Below, in pieces: positions 44,207-52,157 of a stretch of 64,000 nt of DNA (within the stretch, counting starts at the first letter, position 1; the number at the start of each line of letters is the position of its first letter). The stretch comes from Limnobacter olei (GTDB lineage: Bacteria; Pseudomonadota; Gammaproteobacteria; Burkholderiales; Burkholderiaceae_B). Both the position numbers and the translations under genes were made by a program. The notes beneath the pieces were generated by a model. That model saw nothing but the letters and a program-made list of their open reading frames with translations. It did no database searches and was not told the origin of the DNA. The stretch covers positions 31,748-95,747 of the forward strand of contig NZ_JARFJD010000018.1 of assembly GCF_029087225.1 (NCBI RefSeq), given 5' to 3'.

Positions 44207-46501
44207 CTAACGTCGCCGTACTTCAAACACACCGTTGATTTCCAGCAGGTGAGTCAGTGCCCCACGCAACTGCTCACCGCTGCTCACTTCGGCGGTGAAT
44301 TGCATTTTGGCGATGCCGCGCTGGGTTTCTGTTTGCACGCCGATCACATTGATTTTGTCTTTTGAAAACACTTCGGTGATATCGCGCAACAAACCCTGCC
44401 TGTCGTTCGCGGTTACTGCAATGTCCACGGGGTAGTGCAAGCCCGATGATTCTCCCCAAGTGGTTTCAATCAGCCGTTCGGGTTGTCGACGCATTACCTC
44501 AGCCAGGTTGGAACAACCCAGCCGGTGAATAGAGACACCTTTGCCCCGGGTAACAAAACCAATAATCGGATCGGGTGGGGCGGGGCGGCAGCATCGCGCC
44601 AAGTTGGTCATTAGTGTGCTGACACCGACGACAAGCACACCGGACTCCTTGCCCGTTGAGTTACCCAATGAGCCTGGTTTGCGTTTGTTAAGTAACTCAA
44701 CTTGCTCTTCGTCTGACAATGGTCCAGCAGGTTGCAGGTCGGCGCGCAATGCGTTTTCAATGGCGCGGGGCCGTATTTCTTCACGGGCCAAGGCGACATA
44801 CAAGTCATCTGGTTTTTCGTAGCCCAGCTTTTGGGCCAAAAGCTCGAGGTTCTGTGCGGTCTGCCCGATGCGTTGCAGTTCACGTTCAGCAATCGCACGG
44901 CCGCGTTCAAGTGTTTCCTTGCGTTCTTGCTGGGCGAACCACTGCTTTACCTTTTGACGAGCACGGTGGCTGATCAGGTACTTTTGAGTGGGGTTTAGCC
45001 AGTCGCGGGAGGGACCGGTGGCCGCATCGCCCCGAGCACTCACAATTTCAACCGTTTGGCCATTGTCCAGGGGCGTATTCAGTTGCACCATTTGCCCGTT
45101 GACCTTGGCACCGCGGCAACGATGGCCCAATTCAGTGTGCACGTGATAAGCGAAATCCAGTGGCGTACTGCCGGTGGGCAATTCAACTACTTTGGCCTGC
45201 GGCGTGAATACGTATACCCGGTCGTTCAGCGCGCTGGTTTTCATTTCCTGCGCCCAGTCGCTGGCTTCACCCATGGTGTCGGTGACGTCTTTTTGCCAGG
45301 CCAACAGCTGGCGTAACAAGGCAATACGCTCTTCAAACTGGCCCTCGGCTCGACTTTCGCCGGTGTAGCCGTCTTTGCCCGATTCTTTGTAGCGCCAGTG
45401 CGCCGCCACACCGTATTCAGCAAACTGGTGCATGGCTTCTGTGCGAATTTGCACTTCCAGCGTTTTGCCTGTTTCGTCCTGTACCACGGTGTGCAAGCTT
45501 TGATAGCCATTGGGCTTGGGCTTGCTGATGTAGTCGTCGAATTCTTCAGGTATGGGTGTCCACAAATTGTGAACAATCCCCAATGCGGTGTAGCAGTCAT
45601 CGACTGTGTCTACAATCACACGGCATGCGCGCACGTCGTACAGCTTGTCGAAGCTAATGCCTTTACCGCGCATCTTGTTCCAGATGCTGTAAATGTGTTT
45701 TGGACGCCCGCTGATTTCACAATGAATACCAGCCAGCAACAAATTTTCCTTGATGCTGGCCATGGCCGATTCAATGAATGCTTCACGTTCGACGCGCTTT
45801 TCATCCAGCATCTTGGCCACGTTTTTGTACGTGTTGGGTTGCAAGATGCGGAACGACAAATCTTCGAGTTCCCACTTCAACTGCCACAGGCCCAAGCGGT
45901 TGGCCAGGGGGGCGTAGAGATCGAGGGTTTCCTGCGCATGCGACACCGCATAAGGCCACAGAGGGCCTTTCTCGTTTTTGATGTCCTCGTGGCTGGTGAA
46001 GTGCCTCAAGGTTTGGAGCCGGGAACACAAACGGATCATGATGACGCGAATGTCGGTGGACATGGCCAGCAACATTTTGCGCAAGGTTTCAATTTGGTCT
46101 GCCCACCGCAGGGTTTCAATGGTGGTGCGCGTGGCGCTGGGCCCTACCATGGATCGCATTTTGAAAAGCTTGCGCAGGCTGGCCAGCATGCGGCCCACCT
46201 CATCACCAAACTTTTTCTCCATTTGGCTTTCAAGGTGTTTGTCAAAAAACACCAGTGGCCCCAAGGCACCTGCAATGCGGGTGTTGGCATCGGCACGCAA
46301 CTCCGCCAACAGGTCGGCCACAGCCAACATGTGTTGAATAGCGGGTTCTTGGGTGTCCAGAATATGGTCAGCCGCGTGAAGCCTTGCGTAATTCAGTGCT
46401 TCTTCTACTCGGGCCGCGTCAAATTTGTTCAACAACACCAGGGCTGGCGCAGAAGCGCTGCCTTTTTTCTCGGAGCCCAGTGTTGATGAAACTGAAACCA
46501 T
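44207..46501 (-). CDS. relA: RelA GTP pyrophosphokinase
   Basis: 764 aa. The N-terminal hydrolase-like domain lacks the HD motif (the region around PLVFFDKHLESQMEKKF replaces it), so this is the synthetase-only RelA. The synthetase (KPNGYQSLHTVVQDE), TGS (VYVFTPQAKVVELPTGSTPLDFAY), helical/zinc-finger (LARCCRPAPPDPIIGFVTRG) and ACT domains follow. It makes (p)ppGpp when uncharged tRNA binds stalled ribosomes. SpoT at 7.3-9.5 kb supplies hydrolysis. It lies 30 nt after the alpha/beta hydrolase on the same strand. Confidence 0.97.
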   Translation of the reverse strand: MVSVSSTLGSEKKGSASAPALVLLNKFDAARVEEALNYARLHAADHILDTQEPAIQHMLAVADLLAELRADANTRIAGALGPLVFFDKHLESQMEKKFGDEVGRMLASLRKLFKMRSMVGPSATRTTIETLRWADQIETLRKMLLAMSTDIRVIMIRLCSRLQTLRHFTSHEDIKNEKGPLWPYAVSHAQETLDLYAPLANRLGLWQLKWELEDLSFRILQPNTYKNVAKMLDEKRVEREAFIESAMASIKENLLLAGIHCEISGRPKHIYSIWNKMRGKGISFDKLYDVRACRVIVDTVDDCYTALGIVHNLWTPIPEEFDDYISKPKPNGYQSLHTVVQDETGKTLEVQIRTEAMHQFAEYGVAAHWRYKESGKDGYTGESRAEGQFEERIALLRQLLAWQKDVTDTMGEASDWAQEMKTSALNDRVYVFTPQAKVVELPTGSTPLDFAYHVHTELGHRCRGAKVNGQMVQLNTPLDNGQTVEIVSARGDAATGPSRDWLNPTQKYLISHRARQKVKQWFAQQERKETLERGRAIAERELQRIGQTAQNLELLAQKLGYEKPDDLYVALAREEIRPRAIENALRADLQPAGPLSDEEQVELLNKRKPGSLGNSTGKESGVLVVGVSTLMTNLARCCRPAPPDPIIGFVTRGKGVSIHRLGCSNLAEVMRRQPERLIETTWGESSGLHYPVDIAVTANDRQGLLRDITEVFSKDKINVIGVQTETQRGIAKMQFTAEVSSGEQLRGALTHLLEINGVFEVRRR

Positions 46502-46531
46502 GTGTATTTGGGTGGATTCGTTAAGACCAGT

Positions 46532-47392
46532 TTAAAACAAAAAATCGCGAACAATATTAATTTGCTCGTTCTGCATGAAAGTAGGGGCATGGCCAACGCC
46601 GTGCACCTCGATAACGCGTGGCTTGGGACCACGTTGACTCATTTCCGCCACGGTCTGTTTTGACAGAAGATCAGAATGTTCTCCGCGCACCACCAATGTG
46701 TCGGCCTTGATGGCGTCAAATGCAGCCCACAGGGCTGTTTCATGCAGCAAGGTGGTGGATTCTGACAGGTTTTGAAACGCTTGGCCGATCGCTGGGTCAT
46801 AGTGGGGTTGCCAATGTCCGTTTTTTTCGACCAGTACTGAGTCGCACAATTCATTCCATTGCGATTCGGTGTGGGGACCAAAAGGTTGTGAGATGGCGCG
46901 AATATATTGTCTTGCCTCTTGAAGTGTTTGAAATTGAACGGGTTTCCCAACGTAGTCGCCAATGCGCTGCAGCGCGCTAAAGTTCAGACTCGGGCCGACA
47001 TCGTTCAGTATGAGTTTTCGAATCGGATTATTTGGCAAGCTTGCGTAAGCCATGCCGATCAGGCCGCCCATGGAAGTGCCAAACCAATCCAGCGTGCCGG
47101 CATTCAAGCGGGCGACCAGGGCCACGCAGGCACTTACGTAGGTGGGTACACCGTACAGGGCCGAGTCAGTTAGCCAATCTGACCCACCCCGGCCGGGCAT
47201 ATCGGCAGCAACTACGCGCAGGTCTCTTCCAAGGTCTTGGGCCATTGTTTCAAAATCAGCACTGCTGCGGGTTAGGCCATGCACGCACAACAACACACGT
47301 GGGTTGTCGGGGTCGCCCCATTCGCGGTAGGCTAATTTGTGTAAACCATGTGGACTTAACCATTGCACGGTGTGCAAGCGCGCTGTCAGCAT
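46532..47392 (-). CDS. Alpha/beta hydrolase, 286 aa
   Basis: The oxyanion motif reads LLCVHGLTRSSADF, the nucleophile elbow GTSMGGLIG (Ser), and the His lies in GVGHAPTF; the Asp is probably in the strand VVRGEHSDLL. No signal peptide or lid is evident beyond the usual cap (about 140-215). The subfamily is unclear: short-chain esterases and hydroxybutyrate-oligomer hydrolases look similar. It is divergent from the 3-hydroxybutyrate dehydrogenase gene with 69 bp between, and directly upstream of relA, so a place in polyhydroxybutyrate breakdown is plausible but unproven. Confidence 0.88.
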   Translation of the reverse strand: MLTARLHTVQWLSPHGLHKLAYREWGDPDNPRVLLCVHGLTRSSADFETMAQDLGRDLRVVAADMPGRGGSDWLTDSALYGVPTYVSACVALVARLNAGTLDWFGTSMGGLIGMAYASLPNNPIRKLILNDVGPSLNFSALQRIGDYVGKPVQFQTLQEARQYIRAISQPFGPHTESQWNELCDSVLVEKNGHWQPHYDPAIGQAFQNLSESTTLLHETALWAAFDAIKADTLVVRGEHSDLLSKQTVAEMSQRGPKPRVIEVHGVGHAPTFMQNEQINIVRDFLF

Positions 47393-47461
47393 TGTTCAAT
47401 ACCCTCCATTGAATTGTTTTAATCAGTATTTCAGAGTTTCATTATCGAAAGAGGTTCATCC

Positions 47462-48244
47462 GTGGATTTTAAGAACATGAATGCGTTGGTCACCGGCTCA
47501 ACCAGTGGTATCGGCTTGGGCATCGCCCAGCGATTGGCGGCCAAGGGTGTGAATGTGATGCTGAATGGTTTTGGCACGCTGGAGCAAATTGAAGCGGCCA
47601 AACAAAGCGTTGCAGCGTACGGTGTGAAAGTGGGTTACCACGGTGCCGATTTAACCAAATTGGCCGAAGTAGAGGACCTGGTCAACAGCACTGAGCAGTT
47701 GTTTGGCCAAGTGGATGTGCTGGTGAACAATGCAGGTATTCAGCATGTGTCCCCAGTAGAAAGTTTTGATCCTGCCAAATGGGATGCGGTAATCGCCATC
47801 AATCTGAGTGCGGCATTTCACACCACTCGCTTGGTGTTGCCGGGAATGCAGGCACGCAACTGGGGGCGAATTGTGAATATTGCGTCGGCCCATGGTTTGG
47901 TGGCCTCTGCCAACAAGTCGGCCTATGTCGCTGCCAAGCACGGTATCGTGGGGCTGACCAAGGTAGTCGCTTTGGAAAATGCAAAAACAGGCATTACCTG
48001 TAACGCGGTGTGCCCAGGCTGGGTATTAACACCATTGGTGCAGGCACAGGTGGATGCGCGTGCGGTGCGGGAAGGTGTCTCTGTTGAAGAGGCGAAAGTG
48101 GGTTTGTTGAGTGAGAAACAACCGTCGCAAGAGTTTGTAACACCGGAGCAGTTGGGTGGTTTGGTGGTGTTTTTGTGTTCCGATGATGCTCAGGAAGTGC
48201 GGGGCGCGGCGTGGAACATGGACGGCGGGTGGGTGGCGCAGTAA
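47462..48244 (+). CDS. bdhA: 3-hydroxybutyrate dehydrogenase (SDR family)
   Basis: 260 aa starting at GTG (reads MDFKNMNALVTGSTSGIG). The SDR fold has the nucleotide motif TGSTSGIGLGIA, NNAG at LVNNAGIQHV, the catalytic S in NIASAHGL and YxxxK in AYVAAKHG. The family sequence ITCNAVCPGWVLTPLV and the C-terminal FLCSDDAQEVRGAAWNMDGGW match D-3-hydroxybutyrate dehydrogenases, which oxidise (R)-3-hydroxybutyrate to acetoacetate with NAD. It fits a polyhydroxybutyrate-using betaproteobacterium; no phaC or depolymerase is in the window. Confidence 0.93.
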   Translation: MDFKNMNALVTGSTSGIGLGIAQRLAAKGVNVMLNGFGTLEQIEAAKQSVAAYGVKVGYHGADLTKLAEVEDLVNSTEQLFGQVDVLVNNAGIQHVSPVESFDPAKWDAVIAINLSAAFHTTRLVLPGMQARNWGRIVNIASAHGLVASANKSAYVAAKHGIVGLTKVVALENAKTGITCNAVCPGWVLTPLVQAQVDARAVREGVSVEEAKVGLLSEKQPSQEFVTPEQLGGLVVFLCSDDAQEVRGAAWNMDGGWVAQ

Positions 48245-48338
48245 GCGTCGTCGCTGCGATTATTTGCTGAACTCGGCACGGGTTGTTTGTGCCGCACAGA
48301 AAACCGCTGAATCCCTTTTTGAATTGATTCTTGCTCAC

Positions 48339-48430
48339 CTCGCTCGGCAAAAGTTCTGGCCGAGTCTCGGTGTCGGCTTGTAGCCGACCGCTGCGAATCC
48401 ACTCAAACGGGGCGGTTTTCTTGAAGTGCG
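48339..48430 (-). repeat. Dispersed palindromic repeat, inverted half copy (copy 3)
   Basis: On the minus strand this reads as the left and central part of copy 1 (7107-7200). On the plus strand it starts CTCGCTCGGCAAAA, has GGCCGAGTCTCGG, then GCCGACCG, and ends GGTTTTCTTGAAG. I judge roughly three quarters of bases match copy 1 over about 88 bp. It stops before the outer inverted end. Confidence 0.7.
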
Positions 48431-48607
48431 CCCCAAGCAATCCCACTGCCGAGTTGGCTCAAACCCGCAGAGTGCGCCCATCTGCAAGTTCAGCGCCCAG
48501 CGCTCCGGTGCAGCGCCTCGCCACCTCCGAGCGACTCATGGCGGTGTTCAATGGTCAATCAGCACTGGCGAATCTCCCTCACCACGCAACTCACGGCTGA
48601 TTTCATC

Positions 48608-48866
48608 GCCTAATCGGCGGCGGTGTTTCGATCGCCTCGCCTTCAAGAAAACCTGCCCTTGCGTGCCGAGTAGGGCCTGTGTTGCCCAGCATGGGCGACA
48701 GCGAACGGACCCGACCCGTTCTTTAGGAGGGTCGTTCTCAGGCATCGCAAGGCTCGGCAAGGGATCAACAGGTTTTCTGGCGAGAGATCGGAACCCAAGC
48801 CGATTGGGCGATCAAAAACGACGAGAGATGCGAACCCAAGCCAATCGGGCTATAAAAACCAGCGGG
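48608..48866. repeat. Dispersed palindromic repeat, copy 2 (bdhA/transglutaminase gap)
   Basis: The left arm (about 48610-48657, identical to copy 1 over almost 50 bp: AATCGGCGGCGGTGTTTCGA, then CCTTCAAGAAAACCTGCCC) and the right arm (about 48760-48810, GGGATCAACAGGTTTTCTGG) match copy 1, whereas the centre differs completely and carries its own hairpin (CGGACCCGACC...GGTCG, about 48706-48733). At the right end a 41-bp unit is present twice in tandem (48782-48822 and 48823-48863), ending just before the stop of the minus-strand transglutaminase gene. Confidence 0.8.
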
Positions 48867-48870
48867 TGAT

Positions 48871-49674
48871 CTAGCCAACCCGTTCAATGGTTACTTGCAC
48901 GTCAAGGGTCTCTTGCCCACCCCCAGTGCGAATGCCACGAATTGGAGAAGCGCCTGTGAAGTCTTTGGCCACGGCCAAGCGGCAGTGATTGCCCTGCACC
49001 AACGATTTGTGCGTTGCATCCACCCCAAGCCACTGCTGGCGTTTTTCATCGAACACTTCGACCCAAGCGTGGCTGTCGTGCTGCTCCACATTGGGATTGA
49101 AAAAGTAGCCGCTCACGTATCGCGCAGGAATGCCGTGTGCTCGCAGGCACGCCAGCATCACATGAGAATGGTCCTGGCAAACACCTTGTCCGTTTTCAAA
49201 CGCCTGCATCGCCGAATCGGCTACAGTGGTGCTGCCTTTGGTGTAAACAACTCGGTCCGCCACTGCATGCGCCAGGGTGAGTATTCGATGGGCAAATGGA
49301 ATATTGGTGTCGGCGACGAAGCTTGCGAATTCGCGCATTTCATCGTTGAATTGCGTAAGCGGTGTAGTGGGTGTGTACACCAGAGGGTTGAGCGACAATT
49401 GCTGCAGTGGCACGTAGCCATCATCGAGCGGATCAATTTCCACATGCCCATGGGACTGCACAGTCAGCTCCCTGTGTTGCTGGTTCACCGAGAATGTGTG
49501 CACCGAGTTGCCATGGTGATCGCAGGCGCTGTGGTGTTTGGCTGGTGTTCTTATTTTCCAGTCAACAATGCGTTGTTTGTCGTCCTGTTGCGGGGTAAGG
49601 CGCACGTGCTGAATGCTGTACAGCACGGGCCAGGTGTAGCGGTAAGTGGTGTGGTGTTGAATGCGCAGTTTCAT
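48871..49674 (-). CDS. Transglutaminase-like cysteine protease-fold protein
   Basis: 267 aa. The N-terminal bacterial transglutaminase domain (MKLRIQHHTTYRYTWPVLYS) is followed by the core with the Cys-His-Asp triad: Cys in NGQGVCQDHSHVMLACLRAHG, His in HDSHAWVEVFDE, Asp in GVDATHKSLV. It forms a cassette with the alpha-E and ATP-grasp genes, overlapping the former by four bases (ATGA). In other bacteria the same three families co-occur and are thought to act together in a peptide or cell-envelope modification, but the product is not known. No signal peptide. Confidence 0.93.
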   Translation of the reverse strand: MKLRIQHHTTYRYTWPVLYSIQHVRLTPQQDDKQRIVDWKIRTPAKHHSACDHHGNSVHTFSVNQQHRELTVQSHGHVEIDPLDDGYVPLQQLSLNPLVYTPTTPLTQFNDEMREFASFVADTNIPFAHRILTLAHAVADRVVYTKGSTTVADSAMQAFENGQGVCQDHSHVMLACLRAHGIPARYVSGYFFNPNVEQHDSHAWVEVFDEKRQQWLGVDATHKSLVQGNHCRLAVAKDFTGASPIRGIRTGGGQETLDVQVTIERVG

Positions 49675-50630
49675 GCCTCAAGTGGCACCAGGAAATCTTT
49701 GCTGATCCGGTTGCCCAAATCATTGATACGTTCAAGAAAATTGGTGAGGTAGGCATGCAAACCCATTTGCAAAATGTCGTCGATTTGGCTGTACAACAAT
49801 TCAGCGCGCAGCTTTCCAGCACGCCGTTCTGTGTTTGCCGAGTAATCGTTCCGAATCATTTCAAGGTTGGCACACACTTCATTCAATGAAGCCAACAGCG
49901 AGCGAGGCATGTCGTCGCGCAGTATCAGCAATTCAGCAACGCGGTCGGGCGTGATTACATCCCGGTATACCTTTCGGTAAGTTTCAAAAGCAGACACCGA
50001 GCGCAAAATGGCGGCCCAGTGGTAATAATCGGCATGGGGGTCGGCAGTGCTCAAATTGGCCAAGGGGCTAAAAGGCATGCTGTGAAATTTCACATCCAAC
50101 AGTCGTGCGGTGTTGTCTGCACGTTCCAGAAATGTACCCAGGCGGATAAACCGGAATGCATCGTCTTTCAACATAGTGCCAATGGTGACACCTCGCGACA
50201 AATGGCTGCGAAACTTTACCCACTCAAAAAACTCTGAGGGATCGCGTTCAACCGTGCCGTCAGCCAATACTTTCTTCAGTTCAAGCCATGTGGTGTTGTT
50301 GGTTTCCCAAACTTCAGTGGTCAACGCGCCACGCACGGCACGTGCATTCTCGCGGGCACCCTGAAGGCAGCAGTAAATACTGGAGGGGTTGTTGGGGTCT
50401 TTTACCATGAAGTCAATCACGGCCTCGGCGCTGACCTCATCATGTTTATTTGCAAATGCTTCGGTCAGTTCACAAATCGACAGCATGGCTCGCCAGCCTT
50501 GTTCTGCATTCTCTGGGTCCTGCGGGAGCAGGGCGGTTTGTACATTCACATCAAGCATGCGGGCGGTGTTCTCGGCGCGTTCAATGTAACGGGCCATCCA
50601 GAACAAATGGTCAGCAGTTCTACTCAGCAT
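49671..50630 (-). CDS. Alpha-E domain protein
   Basis: 319 aa starting MLSRTADHLFWMARYIERAE, the standard start of the COG2307 all-helical family. It continues with NTARMLDVNVQTALLP, a second internal repeat ERADNTARLLDVKFHS and TNFLERINDLGNRISKDF. No catalytic motif; the function is undefined, though it nearly always accompanies a circularly permuted ATP-grasp enzyme and a transglutaminase-like protein. Here it lies 12 nt after the former and overlaps the latter by four nt. Confidence 0.94.
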   Translation of the reverse strand: MLSRTADHLFWMARYIERAENTARMLDVNVQTALLPQDPENAEQGWRAMLSICELTEAFANKHDEVSAEAVIDFMVKDPNNPSSIYCCLQGARENARAVRGALTTEVWETNNTTWLELKKVLADGTVERDPSEFFEWVKFRSHLSRGVTIGTMLKDDAFRFIRLGTFLERADNTARLLDVKFHSMPFSPLANLSTADPHADYYHWAAILRSVSAFETYRKVYRDVITPDRVAELLILRDDMPRSLLASLNEVCANLEMIRNDYSANTERRAGKLRAELLYSQIDDILQMGLHAYLTNFLERINDLGNRISKDFLVPLEA

Positions 50631-50642
50631 CTTGTTTGCTCC

Positions 50643-52058
50643 TTATCGTTCTAATACCCACGTGTCTTTGGTGCCACCGCCTTGGCTGCTATTGACCACA
50701 AGCGATCCTTCTCGCAGTGCTACCCGGCTTAGTCCACCGGGGATCAGGCTGACTTTGCTGCCCGACAATACAAAGGGCCGAAGATCGATGTGGCGGGGGG
50801 CCAAGCCCTGTTCTACAAAAGTTGGGCAGGTTGACAGCGCCAATGTGGGTTGGGCAATGAATTTCGCAGGGTCTGCAATCAGCTTTTGGCGAAAGTCTTC
50901 AATTTGCGTTTTGGTAGATGCCGGGCCCACCAACATGCCGTAGCCGCCTGCGCCGTGCACTTCTTTCACAACCAACTCGGGTAGTTTGGCTAATACTTCT
51001 TTCAAGTGATCAGGTTTGCGGCATTGCCACGTGGGTACGTTTTGAATAATGGGTTCTTCGCTTAAATAAAAGCGAATCATGTCGGGCACGTAGGGGTAAA
51101 TCGATTTGTCGTCGGCCACGCCGGTACCGATTGCATTGGCAAGGGTCACATTGCCTGCGCGGTAAACAGAAAGCAGTCCGGGCACGCCCAATTGCGAATC
51201 TTCGCGGAATGCCAATGGATCAAGAAAATCGTCATCCAGCCTGCGGTAAATCACATCGACACGTTTGGGGCCTTGTGTGGTGCGCATGTAAAGCACTTCC
51301 TCATCCACAAACATGTCTTTGCCTTCCACCAGTTCAATACCCATTTGTTGAGCCAGAAATGCATGCTCGAAATAGGCCGAGTTGTACATGCCCGGTGTCA
51401 GTAACACCACAGTGGGGTCACTGCTGTTTTGTGGCGAAACCGAGCGAAGGTTCTCGAGCAAATTGTCAGGGTAATGTTCAACCGGCGCCACGCGATTGCG
51501 GGCAAATAGTTCCGGAAACAGGCGCATCATCATTTTCCGGTTTTCGAGCATGTAGCTGACGCCTGAGGGCACACGCAGGTTGTCCTCGAGCACGTAAAAC
51601 TCACCTTCACCGGCACGCACTACATCCACACCAGCTATGTGGGCGTAAATGTCGCCAGCCAGTTTCACACCTTGCATTTCGGGGCGGTATTGTTCGTTGT
51701 TGAAAATCTGCTCAGGTGGAATGAGTCCGGTCGTCAGAATCTTCTGCTCGTTGTAGATGTCTTTCAAAAACATGTTCAAGGCCTGAACACGCTGGCGCAA
51801 GCCTGCTTCCAGTGTTTTCCATTCAGACGCTTTAATCACCCGCGGCACAATATCGAATGGAATTAACCTTTCGGTACCCGATTCTTCGCCGTACACGGCA
51901 AAGGTAATTCCCACCCTTCTGAAAATAAGGTCGGCTTCCGCACGCTTGTTCTGCAATTTTTCAGAGGATTGCATCTCGAGCCAACGCGAAAAGTCCTGAT
52001 AATGCGGGCGAACCTCACCGCTTGGCGTATACATTTCGTCGAAGGGTGTTGATGACAT
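50643..52058 (-). CDS. Circularly permuted type 2 ATP-grasp protein
   Basis: 471 aa, COG2308. It starts MSSTPFDEMYTPSGEVRPHY and contains LPFDIVPR-like LIPFDIVPRVIKASEW, GEFYVLEDNLRVPSGVSYM, ENRKMMMRLFPELF, VVLLTPGMYNSAYFEHAFLA and KEVHGAGGYGMLVGP. ATP-grasp enzymes join a carboxylate to an amine with ATP, so a peptide-bond or similar ligation is expected; the substrate is not established. First gene of the three-gene cassette with alpha-E and transglutaminase. Confidence 0.94.
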   Translation of the reverse strand: MSSTPFDEMYTPSGEVRPHYQDFSRWLEMQSSEKLQNKRAEADLIFRRVGITFAVYGEESGTERLIPFDIVPRVIKASEWKTLEAGLRQRVQALNMFLKDIYNEQKILTTGLIPPEQIFNNEQYRPEMQGVKLAGDIYAHIAGVDVVRAGEGEFYVLEDNLRVPSGVSYMLENRKMMMRLFPELFARNRVAPVEHYPDNLLENLRSVSPQNSSDPTVVLLTPGMYNSAYFEHAFLAQQMGIELVEGKDMFVDEEVLYMRTTQGPKRVDVIYRRLDDDFLDPLAFREDSQLGVPGLLSVYRAGNVTLANAIGTGVADDKSIYPYVPDMIRFYLSEEPIIQNVPTWQCRKPDHLKEVLAKLPELVVKEVHGAGGYGMLVGPASTKTQIEDFRQKLIADPAKFIAQPTLALSTCPTFVEQGLAPRHIDLRPFVLSGSKVSLIPGGLSRVALREGSLVVNSSQGGGTKDTWVLER

Positions 52059-52157
52059 AAGTTGATTATTCCTGTTCTGTGTAGTCTTGAAGTAACAAGA
52101 AACATGCCAAGCGCATGCAGGCTGATTGTGACGCGCACAGCCATAAAGTTAACAGTC

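Larger units (their letters stand above)
48245..48870. other. 626-bp gene-free gap rich in palindromes
   Basis: Convergent gap between bdhA and the transglutaminase gene. It contains a CGGCAC/GTGCCG hairpin (48274-48294), the inverted half copy of the repeat (48339-48430), about 170 bp of unplaced sequence, and a full repeat copy (48608-48866). No open frame in it shows protein-like composition or a recognisable motif. It is the longest non-coding gap in the window. Confidence 0.75.

Noticed and set aside
45398-46486. A 362-codon plus-strand frame within relA
   Set aside because: Antisense shadow of relA.
48782-48863. Two 41-bp tandem units considered as a CRISPR fragment
   Set aside because: Only two units, directly adjacent without spacers, and part of a larger palindromic element; no cas genes.
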